Below are positions 50,409 through 60,079 of a DNA stretch of 64,000 nucleotides, piece by piece. The position numbers and the translations under genes were made by a program. The stretch's first letter is position 1; each line of letters starts with the position of its first letter. Source of the DNA: Lunularia cruciata (Eukaryota; Streptophyta; Marchantiopsida; Lunulariales; Lunulariaceae); contig OX419762.1 of assembly GCA_948567375.1 (NCBI GenBank), forward strand, positions 19,584,727 to 19,648,726. The letters are read 5' to 3'. Under the pieces are notes generated by a model, which saw nothing but the letters and a program-made list of their open reading frames with translations, was not told the DNA's origin and did not search any database.

Positions 50409-51130
50409 AATGAGCAGATCAATCTATCAACTCTCACCAAAGGAGCTAGAGGAACTTTGAACAACACTCATTGAGTTCTCGGAAAAATATTTCATATGAC
50501 ATAGTACATCTCTTTGTGGAGCACTGATACTCTTTGTACCAAGAAGGATAAAGATCTTTTATTTTTATATTGACTACCATGGCCTTAATAAATAAACCAA
50601 GAAGAATGTGTATCTCTTGCCTTGAATTGATTACTTGTTGGATAAATTAAGTGGAGCACAATATTTCTCAAAGTCGGAACTTTGAATCAACTAGTGACAA
50701 ATTACCATTAATAGAGAAGATGACAAAAGATTATCTTTCATACAATAAATGGGCATTTTGAATGGAAAGTTGTACCTTTTGGGCTCACTAATGCTTTGGC
50801 AATTCTCATGAATCAAATACATTAGGTGTGGAAGGTTGTTGGATTGATAAATGGTGGTGTTTTTGGATGATATTTTGATCTATGATAAGATGGAGACTCA
50901 ACATAGGGAATCATGTACAAGAAATCTTAGATAATTATGCTAGTGGAAGTTCTACTACAAGAAGTCAAAGTATGCATTTTGGCAAAAGGAGGCTACCTTC
51001 TTGGGTCATAAAGTCTCATTACAAGGGATCAAGATGGAAGAGTAGAAAATCAAAGCCATTACCAATTGTCTTACTCTAAAGGATGCCACAAAATTTTGGG
51101 TATTTAATGGCTTGGCATGTTTTTACTAAC
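50409..51130 (+). pseudogene. Chromovirus B+ reverse-transcriptase fragment
   Basis: Reads LSPKELEEL then stop (about 50440), FYIDYHGLNK (about 50565), GVFG-type and VVFLDDILIYDKMETQHRE (about 50850-50900), then ending FNGLACFY near 51115. The match to minus-strand element B- ([19 protein letters not shown] at about 55090) places it in family B. It is the continuation of the B+ copy that A2 interrupted. Heavily mutated. Confidence 0.75.
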
Positions 51131-51489
51131 GATGCATTAGCACTCACCAAGTAGGGGAGTAGGAGTTTATGGTTTGCTAGTTGCTCCAATAGTTCAGAAA
51201 AGGTAAAGTATAGTTCATATGAGGTAGAATGCGTAACAACAAGGTGGGCAATAGCGCACTTCTAATGTTACCTATTTGGTAATTGCTTCATGAGTCATCA
51301 ACCACTTTAGTGGTTGATAGAGTTTAACAAGCTTTTGTGGAAGCTTGCACCATGGGCTTTGATTTTATAGGAGTATTAGAGTTTGATTTTATAGGAATAT
51401 TAGGATTTGATTTTATATTTGATTTTAGAGCTTTGATTTTTAAAGTGTATATTTTCATGGTTATTCACAAATACTAGAGTGGTGAACGT
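51130..51489 (+). pseudogene. Gypsy family C RNase H fragment (left of B-)
   Basis: Reads KYSSYEVEC (about 51210), WAIAHF, CYLFGN and HQPL followed by WLIEFNKLLWKLAPWALIL (about 51297-51370), the end of a Ty3/gypsy RNase H. It then reads SGER up to the B- insertion point at 51489. The frame resumes on the other side of B- as N-I-D-G-L-S-R-N-P at 57543, so the two pieces were one gene before B- jumped in. Confidence 0.75.
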
Positions 51490-51903
51490 TGTAAGAGACC
51501 CAAGACCTAGGAGAGAAATAAGAGAATGGAAGCTCACATTGGGACACTTAAATGAGAGAAACTCCAAATGCCTAGCATGAGCTTTAGCTCTAGTATTTAT
51601 AAGGAGTATATAAGACATTTGAGAAGCTTCTTTGAGCCGTTTTCTTGGAATGCAAGCCAAGTTAACTGAGAAGCTTCTCAAGAAGTTTCCTTCTAGAAGC
51701 CGCTTACTTGGCATACAAGCTAAGCTAATTTGAAGCTTCTAGAAGCTTCCTTTTAAAAGCTACCTACCTGGGGTGCAAGCTAAGCGAGCCGACAAGCTTC
51801 CCAAGAAGCTTCATAGATACTTTTGGAATATTCTAGGCTAATTTGTCTTATTTTCTACTTCATTAGCCCTAACTACTTTATCGCTAGAATCCATATTGTT
51901 ACA
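51490..51903 (-). repeat. B- 3' LTR
   Basis: 414 bp on the minus strand. A purine-rich tract (complement of 51904-51915, 'tattccccc') precedes it. It shares its whole length with 57067-57537 apart from an internal duplication in the latter. It contains repeated GAAnnTTC units (51595-51820). Confidence 0.88.
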
Positions 51904-51974
51904 TATTCCCCCACCACTAGTTGATGACATCTTTGTCGCCATTGAAGCTTCAAAATCCTAGATGGCAGTTTATG

Positions 51975-54880
51975 CATTCTAGAGATGAGGAAGAGGTTCA
52001 CATGTAACATCATGAAAGGGATATCCTTACCAAAAGACCTTGTACTCTGTATGTTGCAAACAACCTTGTTGAATGTGGTGACATGCAAAGATACAATCAA
52101 CTTTGTACTCCTCATGATCATTGATAGAGATAGGAGGAGGAGGTTGGACACAAGAGGAAAAGAAGATGGGTTAGGAACAAAGGGTTTCAACTTGGAAATG
52201 TGAAAGACAGTGTGGATATGTATATGACAAGGCAAAAGCAAGTTGATAAGCAACAAGAGAGATAATTTGGGTGAGATCAAAAGGTCAATAAGGGGTGAGT
52301 TTACAAACTTGGGTATCAAGTAGAAGGGGTAGGTTACTAGAGGAGAACATGACCTTATCACCAACTTGAAATGTGAGATCGTGACGATGGTGTCCGCATA
52401 TTGTTTTTGCCAATTTTGAGCAACAAGAAGATGAGATTTGGCTTGTTGGAGTGATTAGGACATGGCGGTCAAGAAGGTTGAAAGTATGAAGGACATGAGA
52501 TGGAGTAGGAGCAAGAAAGGAATCTAGAATAAGTGGATCTTGGCCAAAATTGAGGAAAAAAAGAGAGAATTGAGTGCTTGCTTGTTTGGAATTATTGTAT
52601 GCAAACTCTGTAGTTGCAAGATATTCATCCCAATTGGTATGGTGGATGTTGACAAAAGCATGAAGCATATCCTCCAAGGTAAAATTTGCACATTCAGTTT
52701 GCCCATCAATTTGAGGATGATAGGCCGTGGACAAAGCTTGGTGTCGAGTGTTTGGAAGAGTGCTTGCTAAAATTTCCTAGTCAATCAAGGATCACGATCA
52801 AAGATGAGTACCCAAGGCATCCCAGGATGCTTGAAGATAATGTTGAAGTAGATCTTTGCCAATGTTGGAGCATCCATGGTATCAAAGGTTGTCACCAAAT
52901 GGATTTGCTTACTAAGCTTATCCATAAACACCACAATTGATGTGTGACCTTGCTTCATCTTGGGCAAGGATGTGATGAGATCTTAGCTCTCATGTTCCCA
53001 TTGAGCAAATAGAATGGGGAGTGGCTAAAGGAGTCCACTTGGTTTCTAGTTGTTGGCCTTGTTACGTTGGTAGCTCTCACATGATCAAACAAACTCTCAA
53101 GCATCTTGTGTCATGTTAGGCCACCACCATTGGCATTGGAGGGTACTGAAGGTCTTGTCCACACCCATGCGACCAGCAATTGGTAAGTCATGGGCTTTCT
53201 GGAAGCACACAAGTTAGAGATCATCCTTGGTTGGAACATAGATCTGGTCCTCATGGAATAGAAGTCCTTCCTTGTAGGAGAAGGTGTTGTACTCCTTATT
53301 GCATGTTGCAAGATGACCTTGTACCATCTAAAAGAAGGGATCTTGTTGTAGAGCTGCCTTAAACTCAATTTGGACTTTGGAGTCAATTGATACCATTGTA
53401 ATTACCACAGTGATGAGAGGAAGAGACTTCCAATCAGGTCGTTGTGATAGGGCATCAGGAATGACATGGAACCAACTGGGTTTGTACTCCAATTTGATAT
53501 CAAACACTTGTAGTTGTTCTTCCCATCAATGATGTCGACTCTTCATGTGTTCCAAGTGTAATGTCTACAACAATGGCTTGTGATTAGTTTGTATGACCAC
53601 CTGTTTCCCCAAGAGATAATGCCTACATACCTTGGTGGCATATACCATTGATAGTTGTTCCTAATCTCAAGTAGAGTGATTCCGATTTGTAATGTTTAGT
53701 TGGCAAGACACAAAGGCAATGGGATGTAATCCATTTGGGAATTCTTGCTATTGCTAGTTGTTCCTAATCTCAAGTAGAGTAATTCCTATTTGCAATGTTT
53801 AGTTGGCAAGACATGAAGGCAATGGGATGTAATCCATTTGGGAATTCTTGCTGCAATACGGCTCCAATGGCAAAGTTAGAAGCATTAAAATCAACCACAC
53901 AAGGTAGTTGAGTGTCATATGGTTGAAGAATGGGTCTTGAAGACACCATATGTTTTAGCTTCTAGAATGCTTCTTCATTAAGAAAAGGCCTTGTTCTGGA
54001 AGATCTACGAGTGGCCATGGATCTCCTTTTTTCACGTGTTGTTTGCAACAATGAAGGAGGATCTAGAGAGAAAGCATTTTGTCTCTAGGAAATTGGCTGG
54101 ACAATTTGGGTTTTCATGAAGATTATGCTTGTGAGTTGGTTGATTAGTTTGGGTTTGATAGGCTCTGGGTAGTATAAGATCATAGCTCTAAGCTGCTACT
54201 CCCATGTCATGTTCAAAAATAACATTTGCGATACAATCCATCTAGCATTCTTGATCAATCTTGAGCTTCTTCATTGTGAACGTTGAGCTGCTTCAAAACT
54301 TGAGCTTTCAATGGACCACCATTCTTGGTGGTCCATTGAAAGCTCAAGTTCTTCTACAAGAGGTTGGTCAATGGTGCAACCACATGGGCATAATAGTGGA
54401 TGAACCATCAATAAAAAAATGGCCAATCCATTAAATGCCCATACTTTTGTAGAATCCTTTGGAGTAGGCCAATCAGTAATGTCCTTGATTTACTCTTCTT
54501 CCATCTTGATCTCCTCCAATGAGATATTGTGACCCAAGAAGGTAACTTCTTTTTAAACACTTTGACTTCTTGCAATAAAATTTCCACCATTGTAGTCATT
54601 TAGGACTTCTTGCACGTGATTCACGTGTTTTGCCTTTGTTTTGCTATAAATTAAGATATCCTCCAAGTACACCACTTAATGATCTAATATTTCATCCAAC
54701 ACCTAATGCATCTTATCCATGAAGATTTTTGGAGCATTAGTGAGCCCAAAAGGTAGAACTCTCCCCTCAAAATACCCATACCTTGTGCGAAAGACAATCT
54801 TTTGCACATCTTCTCTATCAATAAAGATTTGTCAATAGCCATTGCAAAGATCCAACTTAGAGAAGTATAGTGCTCCATTC
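51975..54880 (-). pseudogene. B- pol 3' half: RT end, RNase H, integrase, chromodomain
   Basis: Minus strand: reverse transcriptase end (about 54880-54680, with a DKSLL region), a WVTISHW-type segment (about 54530), RNase H NFAIGAVLQQEFPNGLHPIA (about 53890-53830), integrase KQGHTSIVVFMDKLSKQIHL (about 52960) and STAYHPQIDGQTECAN (about 52730), LATTEFAYNNSKQAS, then FQVGDKVMFSSSNLPLL (about 52370). After LPCHIHIHTVFHISKLKPF a chromodomain follows in a shifted frame (EYEVD, EYKVFWKGYP, about 52110-51990). The 54297-54350 hairpin interrupts the frame. Inactive. Confidence 0.82.
54297..54350. repeat. Perfect inverted repeat, 25-bp arms, 4-bp loop
   Basis: Arms 54297-54321 and 54326-54350 are exact reverse complements around TTCT. 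In the minus-strand frame of B- the right arm codes the expected RNase H linker (NLSFQWTT). The left arm then adds its inverted copy and breaks the frame, so this looks like a local inverted duplication that arose after the element inserted. Confidence 0.95.
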
Positions 54881-54946
54881 AACTCATCAAGCAAGTCATC
54901 GATTTGAGGCAAGGGATATGCATTCTTCACTATTTTTTTTGAGCCC

Positions 54947-55470
54947 TCAATAATCAATATAGAAATAAAGTTCTCCATCCTTCTTTGGAATGAATAATAT
55001 CGGTGCTCCCCAAGGAGATGTACTATGTCGTATGAAATTCTTCTCCAACAACTCCATAAGTGTTGTTTGCAACTCCTCCAACTCCTTTGGTGAGAGCAAA
55101 TAGATTGGTCTACTCATTGGAGTACTCCTAGGCAATAACTCAATCTTGAAGTGCATACCATGATCAAAGGGTAATCCCTTTGGTAGATCATCCAGAAACA
55201 TATATGCAAGCTCTTGAACTATTTGATCAACCATTGTTTGATGGGGCTCCTAACTCCCCTCAACTTTTCCTTGTGCAATTGGCTTGATCCACACCATAAA
55301 AAGAGACTCATCTTTCTCCAAAGCTTGCTCTATGGCTGCTTCATTGATAAAATTCTCATCTAAGGACTCATCTCTCTTCAAAGCTTGCTCCATGGCTACC
55401 TTCCAAACAAACTTCCTATCATGGGATTGACTATTCTTAGGTGTCTTACTCAGAGGTGTCAAACAACCTA
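54947..55470 (-). pseudogene. B- linker and reverse-transcriptase N-terminal part
   Basis: A readable frame of 95 codons: [60 protein letters not shown] and [20 protein letters not shown]. Just upstream (55462-55250) an acidic linker repeats 'EQAL.RDESLDENFINEAA'-like units twice. It shows what the same region of B+ looked like before its deletion. Confidence 0.85.
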
Positions 55471-55510
55471 ATCGGAGATTCCTACCTTGGTGTTATCCTA
55501 TAATTTGTCA

Positions 55511-55747
55511 TTAGTTCCAATCAAATTGAACCTTATGATGTTCAAGCCAAGGTAGACCTAGAATGACATCATAGTGTAGAGGTGCCACTACAAATCTCAT
55601 ACACTCTAAATACTCTTTCTCAATCTTGAAGGCAACAAGATGTAAGGTACGGAATGCAAAACCCTTTCTACCATCCGTGATCATCAATTTACCTCCAATT
55701 ATTGGCTTGATAAGAATATATAATTCCTTTGTTAATTGCATGGACAA
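55511..55747 (-). pseudogene. B- protease
   Basis: Retropepsin-like segment ending VVAPLHYDVILGLPWLEHHK, followed by VQFDWN and a stop. The upstream D-x-G active-site turn appears as LLDLRS in an adjoining frame near 55770, so its Asp is present but the Gly is lost. About 79 codons remain open. Confidence 0.8.
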
Positions 55748-55789
55748 GCCATATTTTTAACTTCTCAAATCAAGCAAAATCATACAACC

Positions 55790-56794
55790 ATGATCAGATA
55801 CCATACCTTAAAAATGAAGCAAACTTGCATAGGTTGAGCCTTTGATCTCATTGGAACTAATCAAGTTCTCAACATATGGCTCAAAATCTCCTATTGGGAT
55901 TCATCATTTCCTTGATCATTTTGCTCCACAAACTCCATCTGGACAACTTGTCAAGGTCACCTATTCTTGAGCAGACATTCAACAATGTGATGTCCAAGAT
56001 GGCGACAATAGAAACAACCACCATTCTGTTGCAATTTTTCTCTATCTATATGCCAAGTGGTCTCCATTAAATGGCATCAATCTCCATTGGTGTCGGCTCT
56101 TCCACCTTGTGTAGTGTCTTGGTAGGTTTTGTGAAGGTCAAGGTCAAGACCAAGTTGTTGCAACCAAGGAATGAAAGCATTTGGCTAACCGCTTGGCTCC
56201 CTCCAAGTTTTGTGGCTCTTGCATAGTTACCTCTAATTTGGTTCTTGACTTCAAGCCCTTCACAAATTGATCCAGAGGTTCACCTTCCAATATATCTAGA
56301 ATTTGTATGATGGTGTTTTGGAATTACATGATATAACTTCTTACAAAGCCAGTCTTCTTCAACTTTGCCAACCTATCTTGTGTAGCTCATGTAGTATTTA
56401 TAGCTTGGTATTGACTAATTATTGCACTCTTGTATTCTGCCCATGTCAAGATTGGTGAAAAAATTTTCCGTTCAACTCATTCCACTCAGAATTGCCACTA
56501 TAGCTTTACTACTCCATCCAATTGGTTGGAACCCAAGAGAATTTGTTTTCATTCATCTTGAAGGTTGGTAGCCTTGAAATAACATTCACAATCAAATGAA
56601 AAATTCTCCATTGCACCCAAAAGATTCTTACCTTCAAAAACCTTAGGTTTTGGAAATCGGATTTGGTCTTCTCCTTCTTGAACTAGTACTCTCTCTACGT
56701 GCTCTTGTTGTTGATGATCTTGTTCATCCAACAATTGAGTAAGGTGTTCAATTTGTTGTTGCATAGTAATGATAACCTCATGAATTGCTTCCAT
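55790..56794 (-). pseudogene. B- gag with zinc knuckle
   Basis: Starts MEAIHEVIITMQQQIEHLTQ at 56794, a glutamine-rich coiled-coil-like N terminus, then FPKPKVFEGKNLLGAMENFS. After frame changes it reads VKGLKSRTKLEVTMQEPQNL (about 56270-56200). A complete CCHC knuckle CFYCRHLGHHIVEC lies at about 56013-55972. Frameshifts separate the parts. Confidence 0.82.
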
Positions 56795-57050
56795 GGTTAC
56801 TACTCTATCACACCACCTCCAATCTATCTAATTTATTAACACATAGATGCAACACGTCCATCATTCTCCATAAGTTACAATCTGAAGTACCAAGGGATCC
56901 TTGGACAAGGTGATTGTATTTAGAAAATCTTACCCAAAGCATGAGATGATGAATTGTGTGAAATGATGCTTGGGTAGTACCTTGACACAAAAATCCTAAA
57001 TGGTTTGGTGGAAATAGATTTGGTGGTCCATAAATTCTATCCATCCCATT

Positions 57051-57065
57051 CTTGCTCCGATACCA
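57051..57065 (-). other. B- primer-binding site
   Basis: On the minus strand TGGTATCGGAGCAAG lies one base from the LTR end. It differs from the initiator Met tRNA complement at one position (A to G). Confidence 0.8.
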
Positions 57066-57066
57066 A

Positions 57067-57537
57067 TATAAAAGACCCAAGACCGAGGAGAGAAATAGGA
57101 GAATGGAAGCTCACATTAGGACACTTGAATGAGTGAAACTCTAAATGCCTAGCATGAGCTTTGGATCTAGTATTTATAGGGAGTATACAAGACTCTTGAG
57201 AAGCTTCTCAAGAAGCTTCCTTGAGCTATTTTCTTGGAATGCAAGCCAAGTTAACCGGGAAGTTTCTCAAGAAGTTTCCTTTTAGAAACCGCTTACTTGG
57301 TATACAAGCTAAGCTAGTTGGAAGCTTCTAGAAGTTACATACTTGGGGTGCAAGCTAAGCTAGCCGGGAAGCTTCTCAAGAATTTTTCTAGCTCTAGTAT
57401 TTATAAGGAGTATACAAGACTCTTGAGAAGCTTCTCAAGAAGATTCCTAGATACTTTTGGAATATTCTAGGCTAATTTGTCTTATTTGCTACTTCATTAG
57501 CCCTAACTACTTTGTTGCTAAATTCCATATTGTTACA
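57067..57537 (-). repeat. B- 5' LTR with internal duplication
   Basis: 471 bp. Compared with 51490-51903 it carries an extra copy of the 'ctctagtatttata.ggagtata.aagactcttgagaagcttctcaagaag' block (about 57391-57445). The LTR ends differ by a few substitutions. Its GAAnnTTC units are described separately. Confidence 0.88.
57197..57450. promoter_or_regulatory. Array of GAAnnTTC (heat-shock-element-like) units in B LTR
   Basis: Contains palindromic GAGAAGCTTCTC at 57200-57211 and near 57426, with further AGAAGCTTCC, GAAGTTTC and GAAGCTTCTAGAAG units between. Alternating GAA and TTC triplets spaced by two bases define heat-shock elements. The same arrangement is found in the other B LTRs (51595-51820 and 43795-43830). 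Whether heat-shock factors bind is not known. Confidence 0.5.
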
Positions 57538-59230
57538 ATTGTAATATAGATGGATTGAGTAGAAACCCATGTACTAGCTAGCAAGATCAAATCAAAGCAC
57601 ATTGGCATGGTGAGACAAATGAGAAAACAATGTTAGGTTGGAATGCATTTGCCTTTTGTGGATATTGATTGAAACTCTAGTGGTATCTCTCTCAATACAA
57701 ACACAAGGAGTTGTTGAGGTCTCAAACACAAAAAATGGAGATATTGGTATAGGTTAGCAAAATATGCATGATCATATTTTGGCAATGGATTACCTTTGCA
57801 TTGGTGTTCTGGGTGGTATGATTGGTCCCAAGGAAAGAGACCATATCTTTCAATGAGCCAAGTGGTTTAGATTGGAGTGCAAACATCTTCCTTGAGTATG
57901 GGAAGATGGTAGAATGCAAGTAGTACTCCTTCTATCTTAGAGTCCACAATTGGTACAACATGCTCATGAGGAGCTTAGGACATTTTGGTGTAAAGCATAC
58001 ATATAGCTTACTTCAAAGTCATTACTGGTGGCACAATATGCAAATTGATGTATAACATTTTGTTTCTAGATATGTGGTTTGTGACCAAATTGGGCCATCA
58101 TTCAATACTCATATGCCATAGCTACATCCACTACCTATCATGGGGTTGGATTATTGCTAGAGTTTGGAATTTGCTAAACCTTTCTTGTTGATTATTGGAG
58201 ATCATTGGTGTATTTTAGTTGTGGTGGAGCACTTTTCTAAGTGGATTGAGTTGGTAGCACTTTGAGAAAAATCCAATGAAGGGATAGGTTATTCATTCTT
58301 GGATCAGGTTCTTAGTCATTTTTGCACCAATTGAGGTCTTGACTGATCTAGGTATAGAGTTTTTGGGAGAATTTTAGGTCTTGTGTGATAAGGCCTTGAT
58401 AGATCATGGAACTATCTCTTGAGATTACCCAAAAGCATATGGTTTAGGGTTTAGGGTTTATGGTGGTTCAAATAGTGGTTCAAATGATGAAGAGAAGATT
58501 ACATAAGTATGGTTTGAAGAGAGTTCACTTGGGAGATTAGGATATCTAGTTACCTTGGTTAGCTATGGGCTATTGGTTCAGCTAACAAGCTTCCTTAACA
58601 TCCTTCTCTCTCTACTTCTTACTTTGTGGACAAGATCCAAATTTACTTGTAGTCATTCATCATGATGTGATTGTAGTTTTGGACTTTGATGATCTAGATA
58701 TATAGTGAGTGGATGTTCTCAATGTGCAGAGATCTTTTAGAGAGTGATATCAATGGCCTTTGAGAAATTAGAAATTGCTCAATATAGAGATACCTTACAT
58801 TATGCCACTTTTTGAGGGGGAAATTATAGACTTTGATCCATTTTTTCTATCCATGTGCTTATGTTTATCTACAATAGACTACATTGACAACTCTTGATGA
58901 GACTACAAGTTTTACTATCTTGAGAGTATGCAAGGTTTTGCCTTCCAAAGTCCTCATGTTGGAAAAGCATGATGGTGTTGTTTAGAAGGATCATGTGCAA
59001 AATTGTGCACCATGCAACCTCCCAAACATTAATGGCATGATGCATACCCAAGCTTGGCAATTGTACATGTAGGCTTACAATGTATGTTATGTGGCTCTTT
59101 GGGTTGGGTTGCTACCATGTTGGTGTGTGCTAGTTGTTTAAGAGGTTGGCATATGGTAGGTTTGACACTCTCCTCATGGTGGTTCCTCAAGTGCAATGGC
59201 TATATCTTCAATGTACTGACATTATAGCTT
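57538..59230 (+). pseudogene. Gypsy family C integrase with PHD-like C terminus
   Basis: Continuation of the C element right of B-. Seen: DGLSRNPC (about 57550), SLGHFGVKHTYSLLQSHYWW (about 57973-58033, integrase zinc region), YVVCDQIGPSF, LPIMGLDYC then stop (about 58133), LLIIGDHW and EHFSKWIELVAL (about 58190-58262), YSFLDQVLSHF, then LPWLAMGY and SFSPYFLLCGQDPN. After a CAPCNLPN-like part a segment CMLCGSLGWVATMLVCASC, then LRGWH (59081-59152), resembles a PHD finger, with a terminal Cys near 59215 after a frameshift. Many stops. Confidence 0.72.
58438..58462 (+). repeat. Short TTTAGGG run
   Basis: GGTTTAGGGTTTAGGGTTTA, about two and a half plant telomere-type units, in the integrase remnant. 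The surrounding codons expected in the integrase are replaced here. Confidence 0.8.
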
Positions 59231-59394
59231 GTTCAATTTTTATGTGATATAGATTTCAGGCATGCAACTAACAATAGGGATTCATAGCACATATCTAGAA
59301 CCTGACCTCTTGATCTTAGCTCACCATAGCACATACATAGAAGAGATGGCAATTTGGAGTAAGAAGGACCTAACTACCAACTAGGCAAGCAATG

Positions 59395-60030
59395 TAACTC
59401 TTTGAAGTTCATTTATGACTTTCAATATGAGTTATGCTTTAAAATTGTATGATATTGACAACAATGTATGTTGTGTAGCAATGTATATACACATGATGAT
59501 TATCACAAAATTTGTAGCACCAAAGCTAGTTTGTTAGGATACTAGATTGTTAGTATCCTAACATCATATTATCATCATATTATCAATAATCACTCAAAGA
59601 CTACTTAGTGGTGGCTAGATATGGTATTAGGTTGGTTGATTGATTGCACCATTGAAGCTATCATTTACACTACTAGATATGTCATTATGGCTAGATTCCT
59701 AACCACTCCAAGAGAGATATACCTTGATCCAAAGAGCTCACTTCTTTTATGTTGAGGCTTCAAGCTCTTGGCTATGGTGGACAAAGGCCGGTGAGCATCA
59801 CCTTGATTCTCTTACCTAGAGTGTTTGTGGTTTGATAATGTGATCAAGGCCTATTTTTAGTGTATATTGAGTGTTGAGTGTTCAAATTTGAGACTTGATT
59901 TGAGTTGTGATAGATTGATTATTATGGGTCTCTGGAGTTCATGAGTGACTTTATATATGAGTTGTGCTTTTAAAGTGTATGATGTTGACAATAATGTATG
60001 TTGTGTAGCAATGTATATATGCATAACAAA
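59395..60030. repeat. Direct repeats and family repeat around a MULE remnant
   Basis: A block of about 110 bp ('gttcat..atgacttt...tgttgtgtagcaatgtatata') occurs at about 59405-59515 and again at about 59935-60025. Between them lies the copy of the 41750-42200 repeat. A short inverted repeat with 13-bp arms is at 59532-59544 and 59551-59563. Confidence 0.8.
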
Positions 60031-60079
60031 TAGCTCACCCATGTAGTGAAATTTTTTTGTTTAATGTGGTAGCCAAGTG

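Larger units (their letters stand above)
45616..50409 (+). mobile_element. Chromovirus A2, 3'-truncated Ty3/gypsy element
   Basis: Second copy of family A, inserted in B+. 5' LTR 45616-46349, intact primer site TGGTATCAGAGC (46351-46362), extra ORF (46490-46918), gag from 46953, then pol. It ends abruptly at about 50409 inside the integrase, before the catalytic core, and lacks the chromodomain and 3' LTR. The adjoining B+ sequence resumes about 300 bases later than expected from the B- copy, so one deletion probably removed the end of A2 together with part of B+. Confidence 0.88.
51490..57537 (-). mobile_element. Chromovirus B-, complete-length Ty3/gypsy element
   Basis: Minus-strand element with LTRs 57067-57537 (5') and 51490-51903 (3'), starting TGTAACAATATGG and ending TCTCTTACA or its mutated form. 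Flanks AACGT (51485-51489) and ATTGT (57538-57542) are probably a diverged target duplication. It contains a primer site, gag with an intact zinc knuckle, protease, reverse transcriptase, RNase H, integrase and a chromodomain. It is dead through stops and frameshifts. It lies inside the C element, so it is younger than C. Confidence 0.88.

Noticed and set aside
56808-57080. Minus-strand frame of 90 codons before B- gag
   Set aside because: It runs through the primer-binding site and leader of the element and is not expected to be translated.
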